Part shown: positions 17,941-26,345 of the stretch, one piece after another
Layout of the letters: each line of letters begins with the position of its first letter
Position numbering within the stretch: position 1 is the first letter of the stretch
NCBI GenBank assembly: GCA_023665185.1
Contig: JAMPEL010000020.1
Location: 1 to 41,726, forward strand
DNA: 41,726 nucleotides
Direction: 5' to 3'
Origin: Roseburia sp.
GTDB taxonomy: Bacteria; Bacteroidota; Bacteroidia; Bacteroidales; Bacteroidaceae
The notes under the pieces: generated by a model
The model's input: the letters and a program-made list of their open reading frames with translations, nothing else
Database searches by the model: none
What the model was told of the DNA's origin: nothing
Made by a program: the position numbers and the translations under genes

Positions 17941-19434
17941 ATGAAACCAATAGCTCTGAAACCTATTACATTGACTATCTATCAGGGAATCCGCGACTAC
18001 ATATTCATCACTTTCGGACTCCTGATATACTCTTTTGCCCTCACCTACTTCATGCTTCCCTATCAGATAACAACGGGAGGCATGGCGGGTGTCGGCTCAA
18101 TCATCTACTATGCGACAGGATTTGAGGTGCAGAACACGTACCTCATCATCAATGTCATCTTCCTTATTGTGGCCATCAAGGTGCTGGGTATCAAGTTCTG
18201 CATACGAACCATCTATGCCGTGCTCATGCTTTCGTTCCTTATATGGCTCATACAACGCATTGCCGAGGGTGAGGGCGGAGTGCTGCCGCGAGTATGCGGC
18301 GACCAGGCATTCATGGCTTGTGTGTTCGGTGCAGTACTCGAAGGCATAGGTCTCGCCATCTGTTTCATCAATAACGGAAGCACGGGAGGCACCGACATCA
18401 TCGCCGCCATCGTCAACAAGTACAAGAACATCAGTCTCGGCACTATCATCATGGTGGGCGATATGATTATTGTGTCATCATGCTATTTCGTTTTCCATGA
18501 CTGGCAGCGGGTGATATTCGGTTTTGCCACTCTCATCATATCGAGCATCACACTCGACTATGTGGTGAACAGAAAACGGCAGTCGGTGCAGTTCATGATA
18601 TTCTCACGCAACTATTCCAAGATTGCCGACGCCATCAACTCGACGGGACGCGGTGTGACCGTGCTTGACGGAACAGGATGGTACACTAAGACAGAGCGCA
18701 AGGTGGTTGTCGTACTGGTACGCAAGAGTGAGTCTGTAAACATATTCCGTATGATAAAGTCTATCGACCCGTATGCCTTCGTGTCTATGGGAAATGTACA
18801 AGGTGTATACGGAGAAGGATTCGATGAGATAAAAGCAAAGAAAATGAACAAGGGAAAGAAAACAATCGTTTTTGCAAGCAACAATGAGCACAAGCTGAAC
18901 GAGATACGCGCCATACTCGGCGAGAAGTTCGAAGTAAGGAGCTTGGCTGAGATTGGCTGTAGGACGGATATTCCGGAGACAGCCGACACACTTGAGGGCA
19001 ATGCCTTGCAGAAGGCACAGTTTGTAAAACGCTTCTATGGATTTGACTGCTTTGCCGATGACACGGGTCTGGAATGCAACGCTCTGGGCGGCGAGCCGGG
19101 GGTGTTCTCCGCACGCTATGCCGGTGGAGAAGGTCACGACTCTGAGGCAAACATGCAGAAACTGCTGGCAAACCTGGAAGGCAAAGAAAACCGTTCGGCG
19201 CAGTTCCGCACTTCCATCGCACTCATCTACAATGGAGAGACTCAGTTCTTCGAGGGAATAGTGAAAGGTACTATCGCCACGGAGAAACACGGAGAGGGAG
19301 GTTTCGGATACGACCCGATATTCGTTCCTGAAGGTTACGACAAGACTTTCGCAGAATTGGGTTCTGAAATAAAGAACACCATCAGCCACCGTGCGCTGGC
19401 TGTCGAGAAACTTGCCGCTTTCCTGAAAGACTAA
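17941..19434 (+). CDS. YitT-family membrane protein fused in frame to RdgB/HAM1 (XTP/dITP) pyrophosphatase
   Basis: Residues 1-300 form a YitT/DUF161 protein. Five or six membrane helices include [20 protein letters not shown] and [19 protein letters not shown], then a cytosolic DUF2179 domain with [14 protein letters not shown] and [12 protein letters not shown]. Residues 302-497 are a complete Rdg[53 protein letters not shown] and the terminal [10 protein letters not shown]. RdgB hydrolyses XTP, dITP and related deaminated purine nucleotides to monophosphates. No stop separates the halves: the link is [17 protein letters not shown]302 (18844) begins exactly where a separate RdgB would begin, so internal initiation is possible. 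In related genomes these are, as I recall, adjacent separate genes. Confidence 0.9.
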   Translation: MKPIALKPITLTIYQGIRDYIFITFGLLIYSFALTYFMLPYQITTGGMAGVGSIIYYATGFEVQNTYLIINVIFLIVAIKVLGIKFCIRTIYAVLMLSFLIWLIQRIAEGEGGVLPRVCGDQAFMACVFGAVLEGIGLAICFINNGSTGGTDIIAAIVNKYKNISLGTIIMVGDMIIVSSCYFVFHDWQRVIFGFATLIISSITLDYVVNRKRQSVQFMIFSRNYSKIADAINSTGRGVTVLDGTGWYTKTERKVVVVLVRKSESVNIFRMIKSIDPYAFVSMGNVQGVYGEGFDEIKAKKMNKGKKTIVFASNNEHKLNEIRAILGEKFEVRSLAEIGCRTDIPETADTLEGNALQKAQFVKRFYGFDCFADDTGLECNALGGEPGVFSARYAGGEGHDSEANMQKLLANLEGKENRSAQFRTSIALIYNGETQFFEGIVKGTIATEKHGEGGFGYDPIFVPEGYDKTFAELGSEIKNTISHRALAVEKLAAFLKD

Positions 19435-19446
19435 GACTATACAACT

Positions 19447-19496
19447 GAAGTCCGGGGCGGGAGTATGCTTTATGTCATACTCCCGCCCCGGACTTC
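19447..19496. terminator. Long GC-rich bidirectional terminator
   Basis: Arms GAAGTCCGGGGCGGGAGTATG and their exact reverse complement enclose the 8-nt loop CTTTATGT, a 21-bp perfect stem. It lies between the convergent yitT-rdgB and sigma-operon genes. The U-run after the stem is short (GTTTAAAC). Confidence 0.85.
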
Positions 19497-19550
19497 GTTT
19501 AAACACACTGTCACAAAAAAGGAACAAGCCTGCAACCATCTGATCCGCAC

Positions 19551-20042
19551 TCACTTCCTGCCATAGAAATGTCGGGACAATATCTTGTTCAATGTGACAA
19601 AGAACACAAAGCAGAAGGCTATGACAACGGTCACAGAAGCATTCGCCACAAAAAAGTCATGCGAGAAAGCAGAACCACAAACCGAGAAATCAGGCAGCAG
19701 CAAAGAAGAGAAATCAGGCAACGGAAAGGCAGAGAAATCAATGGCAAACAACAATGTGACAACGGCGCATACACTGACCGCTGCCGCCGCCACATAACCA
19801 GCAACACGACTGCGGCACTGTCTGCGCTCCTGCTCCTCACAAATGCGCTCCATTGCCTTAAAAGAAAAATTATGCGGATATTTGGCTTTGCCTGCCACCA
19901 CACCGCTGAATACCTGCCGCAATGCCACATCAGACTCACGCAACCGCTCAAGTTTCTCTTGCCCGGCATCCGGTCTGTTTGTATCTTTCCTACGAACCGG
20001 CACAAACGGAATATTCTGTCCAAACCTATTGTCAGTCCTCAT
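19551..20042 (-). CDS. Small two-helix membrane protein downstream of the sigma factor
   Basis: I do not recognise a named family. The protein has about 163 residues. The first 85 are soluble and charged, with NFSFKAMERICEEQERRQCR. Two hydrophobic helices follow, at about 84-104 (VAGYVAAAAVSVCAVVTLLF) and 135-155 (ASVTVVIAFCFVFFVTL), and a short basic tail ends HFYGRK. The gene overlaps the end of the sigma-factor gene, which implies translational coupling. A soluble N-terminus before membrane helices encoded next to an ECF sigma factor suggests an anti-sigma-like or signal-relay role, but no zinc-binding anti-sigma motif is seen. I chose the ATG at 20042; 20048 is also possible. Confidence 0.7.
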   Translation of the reverse strand: MRTDNRFGQNIPFVPVRRKDTNRPDAGQEKLERLRESDVALRQVFSGVVAGKAKYPHNFSFKAMERICEEQERRQCRSRVAGYVAAAAVSVCAVVTLLFAIDFSAFPLPDFSSLLLPDFSVCGSAFSHDFFVANASVTVVIAFCFVFFVTLNKILSRHFYGRK

Positions 20043-20589
20043 TTTCAAGTCGTTTAATCAACACACACAAACGTTTTCTCACTCTATAAAGCCTCACCGC
20101 CACATTGCTTTCCTTCAGGGACAATATATACGCAATGTCCGATATGGAGCGGTCCTCATAATAAAACAGGGTCAGCAATGCCCTGTCATCCGGCGGCAAC
20201 ATTTCTATGGCGCGGTTCAGAACAACAATGCGCCCATCGCCATCAGCCGCCAGCACCTCGTCCGCCATACTGTCGGAAATACAAGCGAGCTGCGCCTCAT
20301 CTATATCCACAGCCACCTCGCGCTTGCGCTTTCTCAGGAACTGCACGGCGCAGTTGTAGGCAATCCGGGAAATCCACGTGGAAAACTCCGAACGGAAATC
20401 AAATGTCCCAAGTGCGGAAAAGGCACGGACGAAAGCATCCTGCGTAATCTCCTCCGCATCCAACTGGACTGGCACAAGTCTTGCCACCAGGGCAAAGACT
20501 CGCGGACCGTAACGGTCAAGGAAATATCCGTATTCCTCAGTATGCCCGCTAAGAATACGAACAACAAGTTGCCTTTCGTCTGTTTTCAT
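20032..20589 (-). CDS. RNA polymerase sigma factor, ECF (sigma-70) family
   Basis: A 185-residue ECF sigma factor. Region 2 covers about residues 8-80, with DAEEITQDAFVRAFSAL (core binding and -10 recognition) and FRSEFSTWISRIAYNCAVQ (2.3/2.4). Region 4 covers about 120-178, with AIEMLPPDDRALLTLFYYE and the helix-turn-helix SISDIAYILSLKESNVAVRL. An acidic linker joins them. No extra domain is fused. It is the middle gene of a three-gene minus-strand unit with two membrane proteins; the downstream one overlaps its stop. A candidate ECF-type promoter lies before the first gene of the unit, at 21278-21305. Confidence 0.92.
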   Translation of the reverse strand: MKTDERQLVVRILSGHTEEYGYFLDRYGPRVFALVARLVPVQLDAEEITQDAFVRAFSALGTFDFRSEFSTWISRIAYNCAVQFLRKRKREVAVDIDEAQLACISDSMADEVLAADGDGRIVVLNRAIEMLPPDDRALLTLFYYEDRSISDIAYILSLKESNVAVRLYRVRKRLCVLIKRLENED

Positions 20590-20759
20590 TGATAATATTG
20601 TTTGATTCCCGCAAGTCCCGTTTAACGGGCAAAAGATTATGGAAAGATGCTCAATTTATCAGTTTTCCTCATTCTCCGAAAAGAGAACTCTCCTTATATT
20701 CCTGTCAGAAAAAGCGGGCAGGAAGAACCTATATGTCACCTGTCCGCCGTATAGTTGCC

Positions 20760-21227
20760 TTACATGCCGCCGGTTTCCGTCTCCTCCGACAAGTCTTTCA
20801 TGTCTTGCATCAATGTCTCACGGTCTTGCATCCCATGCTTGCGCTCCAGATTGTAAGCAATAATGAATGCCACACCTCCGCACAAGCATACACAGGAAGT
20901 GTAAATGATGCTTGTAGTTTCCCAATAGCTGTCCCAGCCACGAGTCGAGGCCAATGAGTTAAGGAAGAATCCAAGCAGAAGTCCGGCACCGATGCCAATC
21001 ATCAGAAGTCCGGTGCGCAAAGCATTATTGCGGTTTACGTTCCGGCTCATGCCAAAATCGAGACTGGAGATGTAGGGAGAAAGATACTTGCTTATGTCAA
21101 TCTTTCCGCTCGGAACAATTTTCTCAATAAGCATTCTACGTTCATCACGGCGCACAAACAGTTCAAATACGAGATAAATGAACCAAAAAACCACGAATGT
21201 GCAGATAGGGGCAGATAACCAACTCAT
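20760..21227 (-). CDS. Membrane protein resembling DUF6249-type proteins
   Basis: A 155-residue protein with an N-terminal hydrophobic helix (about residues 5-27), a charged segment (RRDERRMLIEKIVPSGKIDI), and a pair of helices at about 70-92 (ALRTGLLMIGIGAGLLLGFFL) and 103-127. It ends in an acidic, coiled-coil-like tail (ETLMQDMKDLSEETET). The organisation matches small membrane proteins often encoded beside ECF sigma factors in Bacteroidetes and annotated DUF6249; that assignment is from memory. It is the first gene of the minus-strand unit, 170 bp ahead of the sigma factor. Confidence 0.75.
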   Translation of the reverse strand: MSWLSAPICTFVVFWFIYLVFELFVRRDERRMLIEKIVPSGKIDISKYLSPYISSLDFGMSRNVNRNNALRTGLLMIGIGAGLLLGFFLNSLASTRGWDSYWETTSIIYTSCVCLCGGVAFIIAYNLERKHGMQDRETLMQDMKDLSEETETGGM

Positions 21228-21277
21228 AATAATAATGTTTTTGATTGTTTACTTCTTTTGTTTTGTCTCTACAATAT

Positions 21278-21305
21278 TAGATACTTTCCCTGACAAAATA
21301 TTACA
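21278..21305 (-). promoter_or_regulatory. Candidate ECF-type (autoregulatory) promoter
   Basis: On the minus strand TGTAATA (21299-21305) and TATCTA (21278-21283) are 15 bp apart, preceded by an A/T tract. This resembles the TGTAACA...CGTCTA arrangement I associate with self-regulated Bacteroidetes ECF operons. It lies about 55 bp before the first gene of the sigma unit. No TAnnTTTG element is present there. Confidence 0.4.
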
Positions 21306-21467
21306 ACCGAGAAAAAAATTTTTTTTGAAAATAATCCGCAGAAACGGAACGTTATCGGGATTTATGAAAAAAACGCACTCTTCAACCGGCTTTCAGCTAC
21401 TTCCAACAAGATACTTTTTGACCACATTTTGAGCTTTATGGAACTCCACCCTGTTGGGAAAACTCTG

Positions 21468-21475
21468 TATTTTTG
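21468..21475 (+). promoter_or_regulatory. -7 element upstream of the DUF3943-like gene
   Basis: TATTTTTG fits TAnnTTTG, but no TTTG is seen 20 bp upstream. The leader would be about 26 nt. The Shine-Dalgarno-like AAGGAGG (21501-21507) directly touches the ATG, leaving no spacer, which is unusual. Confidence 0.45.
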
Positions 21476-21507
21476 CAACCAAAACGTAAACAAAAACTAT
21501 AAGGAGG

Positions 21508-23079
21508 ATGAATAAACTATACCCCTACCTATTTAAAACAATACTGGCACTGTGGATATGCCCGGCAGATGTCTGCGCACAAACAGAAACCATACAGCCG
21601 GACAGCACAGACATCTGCTGTGCCAACACAATCGAAGACTCCTTATGGTATGACCCCTGCAACGGCGACCATATACATTTGCAGCGGCTGTCGCCCTACG
21701 ACTCTTTGGTGGTAGTAAAACCCAATGCGCTGAAAGCATTGGCAGTAGACCTCGGAATAAACGCAGCCATACTTGCATGGGACTACTACGCACAAAACCG
21801 CAGTTATGCCCGCATAAGCCGCCATGTACTCGAAAACCACTTCAAGCGCGGATTCAACTGGGACAATGACAGTTTCTCCGGCAATCAGTTCGCACACCCA
21901 TACCACGGCGGAATGTTCTACAACGCGGCGCGCGAGCACGGACTGAGCTATGGTGTGTCACTGCTCTACCCCATTATCGGAAGCGGCACATGGGAGATGC
22001 TTTGCGAGACGAACCGGCCGGCAATGAACGACCTTCTGTCTACGGGCATAGGAGGCGCGGCTATCGGCGAGGTCACGCACAGAGTGTCGGACATTTTCTT
22101 TGATGATTCCAAGAGGGGTACTGAACGCGTGGTCAGAGAATTGCTCGGTACAGTGCTCAACCCGGTGAGGGGTGTGAAACGAATCCTGTCGGGAGAGATG
22201 TGGCGGGTAAGCCGCTATCGCGGGAAACACATCATTCCCGAGCCATATACTTTTTCTGTCGGCACTGGTATACGGCATTTTGCCACAAAAGACAAACTGA
22301 AGGACGGCATGAGTTCTCCATACATAGAGTTTAAGTTCAACTACGGCGACCGTTTCGACAATGCACACGAGAACCATCCATACGACTGGTTCACAGTGTC
22401 GCTCCTTGCCAATCTGTCTGCCACCCAGCCTACGATAGGCGAGATGGACATTGTCGGCAGAATTGCCAGCAAGCAAATAGAGTGCGACCACAACTGGAAC
22501 CTTGACATTGGATTCTATCAGACTGTCAAGTATATCGACCACTATGGCGATATAGGCCCGAACAGCTGTACAGGCAACGACAACGACTATGCCATTATAT
22601 CCGAAGCTGTCAGTTTTGGCGGCGGCCTGTATGCAGAACATATTGGCAAGCGGACATCGGTGTCTAACGACTTCATTCTGAGCGGCATTCTGTTCGGCGG
22701 CTCAAATACCGACTATTACCCGTCAAGACGATATAACTATTGCAGCGGATTCAGTGTGCGCAACAACACAAGATTCTCTCTCAACCAACATCTGACTGTA
22801 GGGAACAACTTCTATTTTGCCCGGCAGTACGTCCCCGACGGATACACGGCGGAAGAACTCGACTACAGGACGGAATACCACTTGCCTATCAACAAGATGG
22901 GCGACAAGGGCTGCACATCGGTATTCATGAACCGCACTTATCTGAGCCTCAACATCATCAAGAATCTGAAACTCGACATGGAGCGCACATTCTTCTACCG
23001 ACGCTCCCACCACTTCCATTTCCCGGAGGTGCATAAGAAAAGCTATGAATACAAGATGGGGCTTATTTATTCCATCTGA
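21508..23079 (+). CDS. DUF3943-like outer-membrane/periplasmic protein
   Basis: A 523-residue protein with an N-terminal signal peptide ending near ADVCAQ. The middle has GINAAILAWDYYAQNRSYAR, followed by FNWDNDSFSGNQFAHPYHG, MFYNAAREHGLSYGVSLLYP, SGTWEMLCETNRPAMNDLLSTG and GEVTHRVSDIFFDDS. These acidic/aromatic and His-containing segments with an amphipathic background are typical of the DUF3943 family of Bacteroidetes. The C-terminal half (from about residue 250) alternates short aromatic strands and turns, ending KMGLIYSI with a terminal hydrophobic residue, as in an outer-membrane beta-barrel. The function is unknown. The gene is divergent from the sigma unit and 100 bp upstream of the dipeptidase gene. 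Confidence 0.75.
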   Translation: MNKLYPYLFKTILALWICPADVCAQTETIQPDSTDICCANTIEDSLWYDPCNGDHIHLQRLSPYDSLVVVKPNALKALAVDLGINAAILAWDYYAQNRSYARISRHVLENHFKRGFNWDNDSFSGNQFAHPYHGGMFYNAAREHGLSYGVSLLYPIIGSGTWEMLCETNRPAMNDLLSTGIGGAAIGEVTHRVSDIFFDDSKRGTERVVRELLGTVLNPVRGVKRILSGEMWRVSRYRGKHIIPEPYTFSVGTGIRHFATKDKLKDGMSSPYIEFKFNYGDRFDNAHENHPYDWFTVSLLANLSATQPTIGEMDIVGRIASKQIECDHNWNLDIGFYQTVKYIDHYGDIGPNSCTGNDNDYAIISEAVSFGGGLYAEHIGKRTSVSNDFILSGILFGGSNTDYYPSRRYNYCSGFSVRNNTRFSLNQHLTVGNNFYFARQYVPDGYTAEELDYRTEYHLPINKMGDKGCTSVFMNRTYLSLNIIKNLKLDMERTFFYRRSHHFHFPEVHKKSYEYKMGLIYSI

Positions 23080-23111
23080 CTCCACCTGAAAGCCGGCACA
23101 CAGGATATGTG

Positions 23112-23142
23112 CTTGCCGACTAAAAAAAAATCCCTACCTTTG
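23112..23142 (+). promoter_or_regulatory. Promoter of the VanX-like dipeptidase gene
   Basis: TACCTTTG at 23135-23142 with CTTG at 23112-23115 and a 19-bp spacer. Transcription would start near 23149, inside the 5' arm of the hairpin at 23141-23170. Confidence 0.6.
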
Positions 23143-23170
23143 CCGGAAAATGTATCACCATTTTCCGGCA
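23141..23170 (+). terminator. Hairpin overlapping promoter; likely terminator for upstream read-through
   Basis: TGCCGGAAAATG and CATTTTCCGGCA are perfect complements around TATCAC, followed by ATTTTTAT. It can end transcripts coming from the DUF3943-like gene. It stands 8 bp before the dipeptidase ATG. Confidence 0.7.
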
Positions 23171-23178
23171 ATTTTTAT

Positions 23179-23868
23179 ATGAAAATCCCGAATATCAAGC
23201 ATATCATGCCGATAGTGGCAGGATTGTGCCTGCCGATGTATTTATCGGCACAACAACCGAGCCAAACCGCACAAAGCATGAAGGCACAAGGCTATGTGGA
23301 TGTGACGGACTACGACTCCACTCTCCACGTAAGCCTCATGTACTCACGTCCGGACAATTTCACGGGCAAGATTCTTTATACTGACCTGAAAGAAGCGTAC
23401 CTCCATCCGCTTGCCGCCGAGGCTCTGGCAAAAGCGCAGAGGGAACTGAAAAAAAGGCATCCGAAATGGAGCCTCATCATCTACGACGCCGCGCGCCCGA
23501 TGTCCATACAACAGAAAATGTGGGATGTGGTCAAAGGCACCTCCAAAAACATCTATGTGAGCAATCCTGCCAATGGCGGCGGACTGCACAACTATGGTTT
23601 TGCCGTGGACATAAGCATCTGCGACGAGAATGGCGACAGCATTCCTATGGGGACACCTGTCGACTACATGGGACGCGCCGCACATCCTGAGTTTGAGGAA
23701 GAGATGCTGAGAAACGGCACTCTGACGCAAGTGGCTGCCGACAACCGACGGCTACTACGCAGTGTAATGGCTGCCGGAGGTTTCAAGGTGTTGAAAACCG
23801 AATGGTGGCACTTCAACCTGAAAACAAGAAAACAGGTGAGGGAAGAAGGCAGAAAACCAATCAGGTAG
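23179..23868 (+). CDS. M15 family D-alanyl-D-alanine dipeptidase (VanX/DdpX-like)
   Basis: Zinc dipeptidase that hydrolyses D-Ala-D-Ala, probably in the periplasm, for peptidoglycan turnover. Starting at ATG 23179 the 229-residue product has a signal peptide (MKIPNIKHIMPIVAGLCLPM, cleaved near LSAQQ). The family features are YDAARP (Arg106, equivalent to the VanX active-site arginine), zinc ligands in LHNYGFAVD (His137, Asp144), and EWWHF (catalytic Glu208, zinc His211). An in-frame ATG at 23107 is rejected because a promoter and hairpin lie between the two starts and the signal peptide begins at 23179. No vanA/H genes are nearby, so a resistance role is not suggested. Confidence 0.9.
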   Translation: MKIPNIKHIMPIVAGLCLPMYLSAQQPSQTAQSMKAQGYVDVTDYDSTLHVSLMYSRPDNFTGKILYTDLKEAYLHPLAAEALAKAQRELKKRHPKWSLIIYDAARPMSIQQKMWDVVKGTSKNIYVSNPANGGGLHNYGFAVDISICDENGDSIPMGTPVDYMGRAAHPEFEEEMLRNGTLTQVAADNRRLLRSVMAAGGFKVLKTEWWHFNLKTRKQVREEGRKPIR

Positions 23869-23914
23869 TTGAAAATCTTTTTTCTGTAATGCGTCTGACA
23901 GACTTATTTGCCAA

Positions 23915-23969
23915 TGTATTCTTGACAGACTCCTCCATCGCTTTGCAACGGAAGAGTCTGTCAAGAATA
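23915..23969. repeat. Solo mini-hairpin related to the R-element long hairpin
   Basis: GTATTCTTGACAGACTCCTC and its reverse complement form a 21-bp stem with one mismatch, closed by ATCGCTTTGCAAC. The arm outer sequence (GACAGACTCCTCC...GTC) is the outer part of the R1-R5 long hairpin; the inner arms and loop are missing. It lies between the dipeptidase and methyltransferase genes and might serve as a transcription terminator. Confidence 0.7.
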
Positions 23970-24000
23970 CATCCACAAAAACACCATCCTCAAAAATCCT

Positions 24001-25203
24001 ATGACACTTTTTCATCAATTCATAAAAGACCACAGAGAGGACAACGTACAAGAACTGGCACTACATGCCAAACGTTATCCGGAGACAGACATTCCCAAAG
24101 CGGTCGTACAGATAAGCGGCTGGCAATCAGCCAGGCGCAAACTGCCTTTATGGGCAGCCACAGAAGGCATCACGTATCCGGCGCACTTGTCTCTCGAACA
24201 ATGTTCCTCGCAGGCAGCAGCCGAATACAAAAGACACATCGTGTCACGGCTTTTCAATGTAAAAGAGAAAGGGACTCTGCCGTCAATGACCGACCTGACA
24301 GGCGGGTTCGGAGTCGATTCCACCATGATGGCAGGATGCTTCGACAACCTTATCTTCGTGGAGCATCAAAAAGAGCTTTGCGACATTGCCGCCACGAACC
24401 TGCCGTTGCTTGGTGTCGGGCATACAGAAATAATCAATGACGACAGCGAAAGGGTGCTGCCGCGCATCGCACATCAGAATCTTATATACATCGACCCCGC
24501 GCGGCGCGACAGTCACGGCGGGAAAACAGTCGCCATTCAAGACTGCACTCCGGATGTCTGCCGTCTGAACGGCTTGCTGCTCGACAAAGCCGACATTGTG
24601 ATGGTGAAACTATCGCCAATGCTTGATATATCCTTAGCCAGACGCGAGCTGAGAGGAATAAAGGAGATACACGTGGTGAGCGTCGACGGTGAATGTAAAG
24701 AAACACTCTTCCTGTTGTCGAAAGACTGCATCGAGGAGTATGCTCCGCGCATATACTGTGCCAATATCACACAAGGCGGAATTTCCGAATTCCCGTTCAC
24801 CACCGAGGAGGAAAGGGATGCCGTATGCCGATATGCCGACACACCGGGCAAATATCTCTATGAGCCTAATGCCTCCATCATGAAAGCCTGCGCATTCAAG
24901 TCGCTGGCATCAAGGTTCAGGATGGAGAAGCTGCATCCAAGCAGCCATCTCTACACTTCAGACACATGGCATGAGAATTTTCCCGGGCGCAAATTCATGA
25001 TAGAGTCATACACTTCCTTTTCAAAGAAAGAACTCAGACAATTTATCGGCGGAGAGAAGAAGGCGAATCTTACTGTCAGGAACTTCCCTGCCACGGTCAA
25101 TGAGCTGCGGAAGAAAATGAAACTGTCAGAAGGGGGCGACACTTATTTGTTTGCCACCACCCTGTCTGACGGCAACCATGTCATCATCAGATGCAGGAAA
25201 TAG
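24001..25203 (+). CDS. Class I SAM-dependent methyltransferase with THUMP-like C-terminal domain
   Basis: A 400-residue protein. An N-terminal helical region (about residues 1-90) precedes a Rossmann methyltransferase domain, with SAM motif I DLTGGFGVD (98-106), the acidic residue ending motif II in FVEHQKEL (118-125) and DPARRD (165-170). The substrate may be RNA, because the C-terminal region (about 290-400) matches the THUMP-like/ferredoxin-like domain of Bacteroidetes proteins of the PG_1098 type; that is from memory. Segments there include FKSLASRF, HLYTSDTWHENFPGR and NLTVRNFPATVNELRKKMKL. The specific substrate is unknown. The ATG at 24001 follows the mini-hairpin by about 30 bp. Confidence 0.85.
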   Translation: MTLFHQFIKDHREDNVQELALHAKRYPETDIPKAVVQISGWQSARRKLPLWAATEGITYPAHLSLEQCSSQAAAEYKRHIVSRLFNVKEKGTLPSMTDLTGGFGVDSTMMAGCFDNLIFVEHQKELCDIAATNLPLLGVGHTEIINDDSERVLPRIAHQNLIYIDPARRDSHGGKTVAIQDCTPDVCRLNGLLLDKADIVMVKLSPMLDISLARRELRGIKEIHVVSVDGECKETLFLLSKDCIEEYAPRIYCANITQGGISEFPFTTEEERDAVCRYADTPGKYLYEPNASIMKACAFKSLASRFRMEKLHPSSHLYTSDTWHENFPGRKFMIESYTSFSKKELRQFIGGEKKANLTVRNFPATVNELRKKMKLSEGGDTYLFATTLSDGNHVIIRCRK

Positions 25204-25304
25204 TTTAGGCGCATCCGGTATTTGGAATGGCAACGGCAGTAGCGCAATATTGTGCAGCTCTTGGCAAAGGTCATTCCTGTCTCGCAAAAAAGAATCATTT
25301 CATA

Positions 25305-25371
25305 AAACCATCCTGTCGGATATGTTTGCAGGCCATCTGTTTTCCCTGCAAGCATTCCGGCAGGATGGTTT
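25305..25371 (+). terminator. Long hairpin downstream of the THUMP-like methyltransferase
   Basis: Arms AAACCATCCTGTCGGA...TTTGCAGG and CCTGCAAGCATTCCGGCAGG...TTT pair over about 27 bp with two mismatches and one bulge. Its right end touches the TGACATTATGTCA palindrome that opens R3. There is no strong U-run, so terminator function is inferred from position. The 100 bp between the gene and this hairpin hold nothing recognisable. Confidence 0.6.
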
Positions 25372-26290
25372 GACATTATGTCAGTTCTAAAAAACCGGAT
25401 ATTTTAACAATTGCCTCCACTTCTCGCCCTTGCCTGACACTTGAGTTTTCGGAGTTTTACTTATAAATCACTGATAATCAGTTAAATATTTTTTCAGTGA
25501 AAAGTATGCGGTTTTAGTCCAAAAACTAAGGGTTGAACCCAAAATAGGATATATTGATAATCAGCGAGTTATGAAAATTTTGTCTCAAAACAGTCTTTTT
25601 TCGGATTCAAAATCCATTTTTGTTTTTCGGGGCATTGAAAACTCGGATGCCATCTTTCGGAGGAAATAGTTTTGGAAAATGCCCGATTTTGACCCGAAAA
25701 ACGGGCTTTGAAAATCTTGTTCACCTTGAAAATAAATTTACTTCACCTTGCGAAAAAAATCAGTGTGCCTTGTAAATAAATTTTCAGCACCTTGTAATTT
25801 TGGCTTTTTGTGGGCTTTTGGGTGGAAACGGTGTATTTTGACTTGAATTTATATATCTTCTTGTCGTGCGGATTGTTCTATTTGCCCACTCGGTTTTCGA
25901 GGGTTTGAAGTCGCCGTAGAATCGCGTCAAATGCAACCAAGTTAAGTCTCGGTCGTTTTGAGGCGATTCTACGGAGTTTGGTTTTAACATATCAAATTGT
26001 CAGAAAACTTGATATGTTACTGATATTTTTGACAGATTCCTCCACCACTTCATAACACCTTCCCTAACTTAGGGGAGGAACCTGATTACCGAGTTGGTAG
26101 AGAGACTAACGTATTGATTGACAAGGTATATAACTCCTTCCCTAAGTTAGGGGAGGTGTCACGAAGTGACGGAGAAGTCTGTCTGAATACGCAAAAGACG
26201 CACTTACAAAAAGTCAAGGAGTCTGTCAAAAAGCCGCAAAACATTTGTCAAAAGCGCGCTAACAAAAAGTCAGGTATCCTGTCACGCCAC
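25371..26290 (+). repeat. R3: dispersed intergenic element, near full length
   Basis: Begins with the 13-bp palindrome TGACATTATGTCA, then TTTTAACAATTGCC, two TGATAATCA boxes (near 25475 and 25555), GGATTCAAAATCC, ATGCCCGATTTTGACCCGAA, and four CCTTG boxes starting at 25724, 25746, 25768 and 25790. The GTAGAATCGC hairpin (25914-25974) follows, then an extra TAACATATCAA/TTGATATGTTA hairpin (about 25985-26020), the long hairpin (26031-26183) and two tail units. It lacks the AATGAAATAAA end seen in R1, R2 and R4. It fills the gap between the methyltransferase and EamA genes; no gene is seen here. Confidence 0.85.
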
Positions 26291-26345
26291 TAAAAACCAT
26301 GACCGAAACAACACCATATCATTTATTATGCCTAATTTTGCCGTC

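Noticed and set aside
23179-23868. Vancomycin resistance vanX
   Set aside because: The family fold and active site fit, but there is no vanH/vanA or VanRS pair; a signal peptide and the genomic setting favour a housekeeping peptidoglycan dipeptidase.
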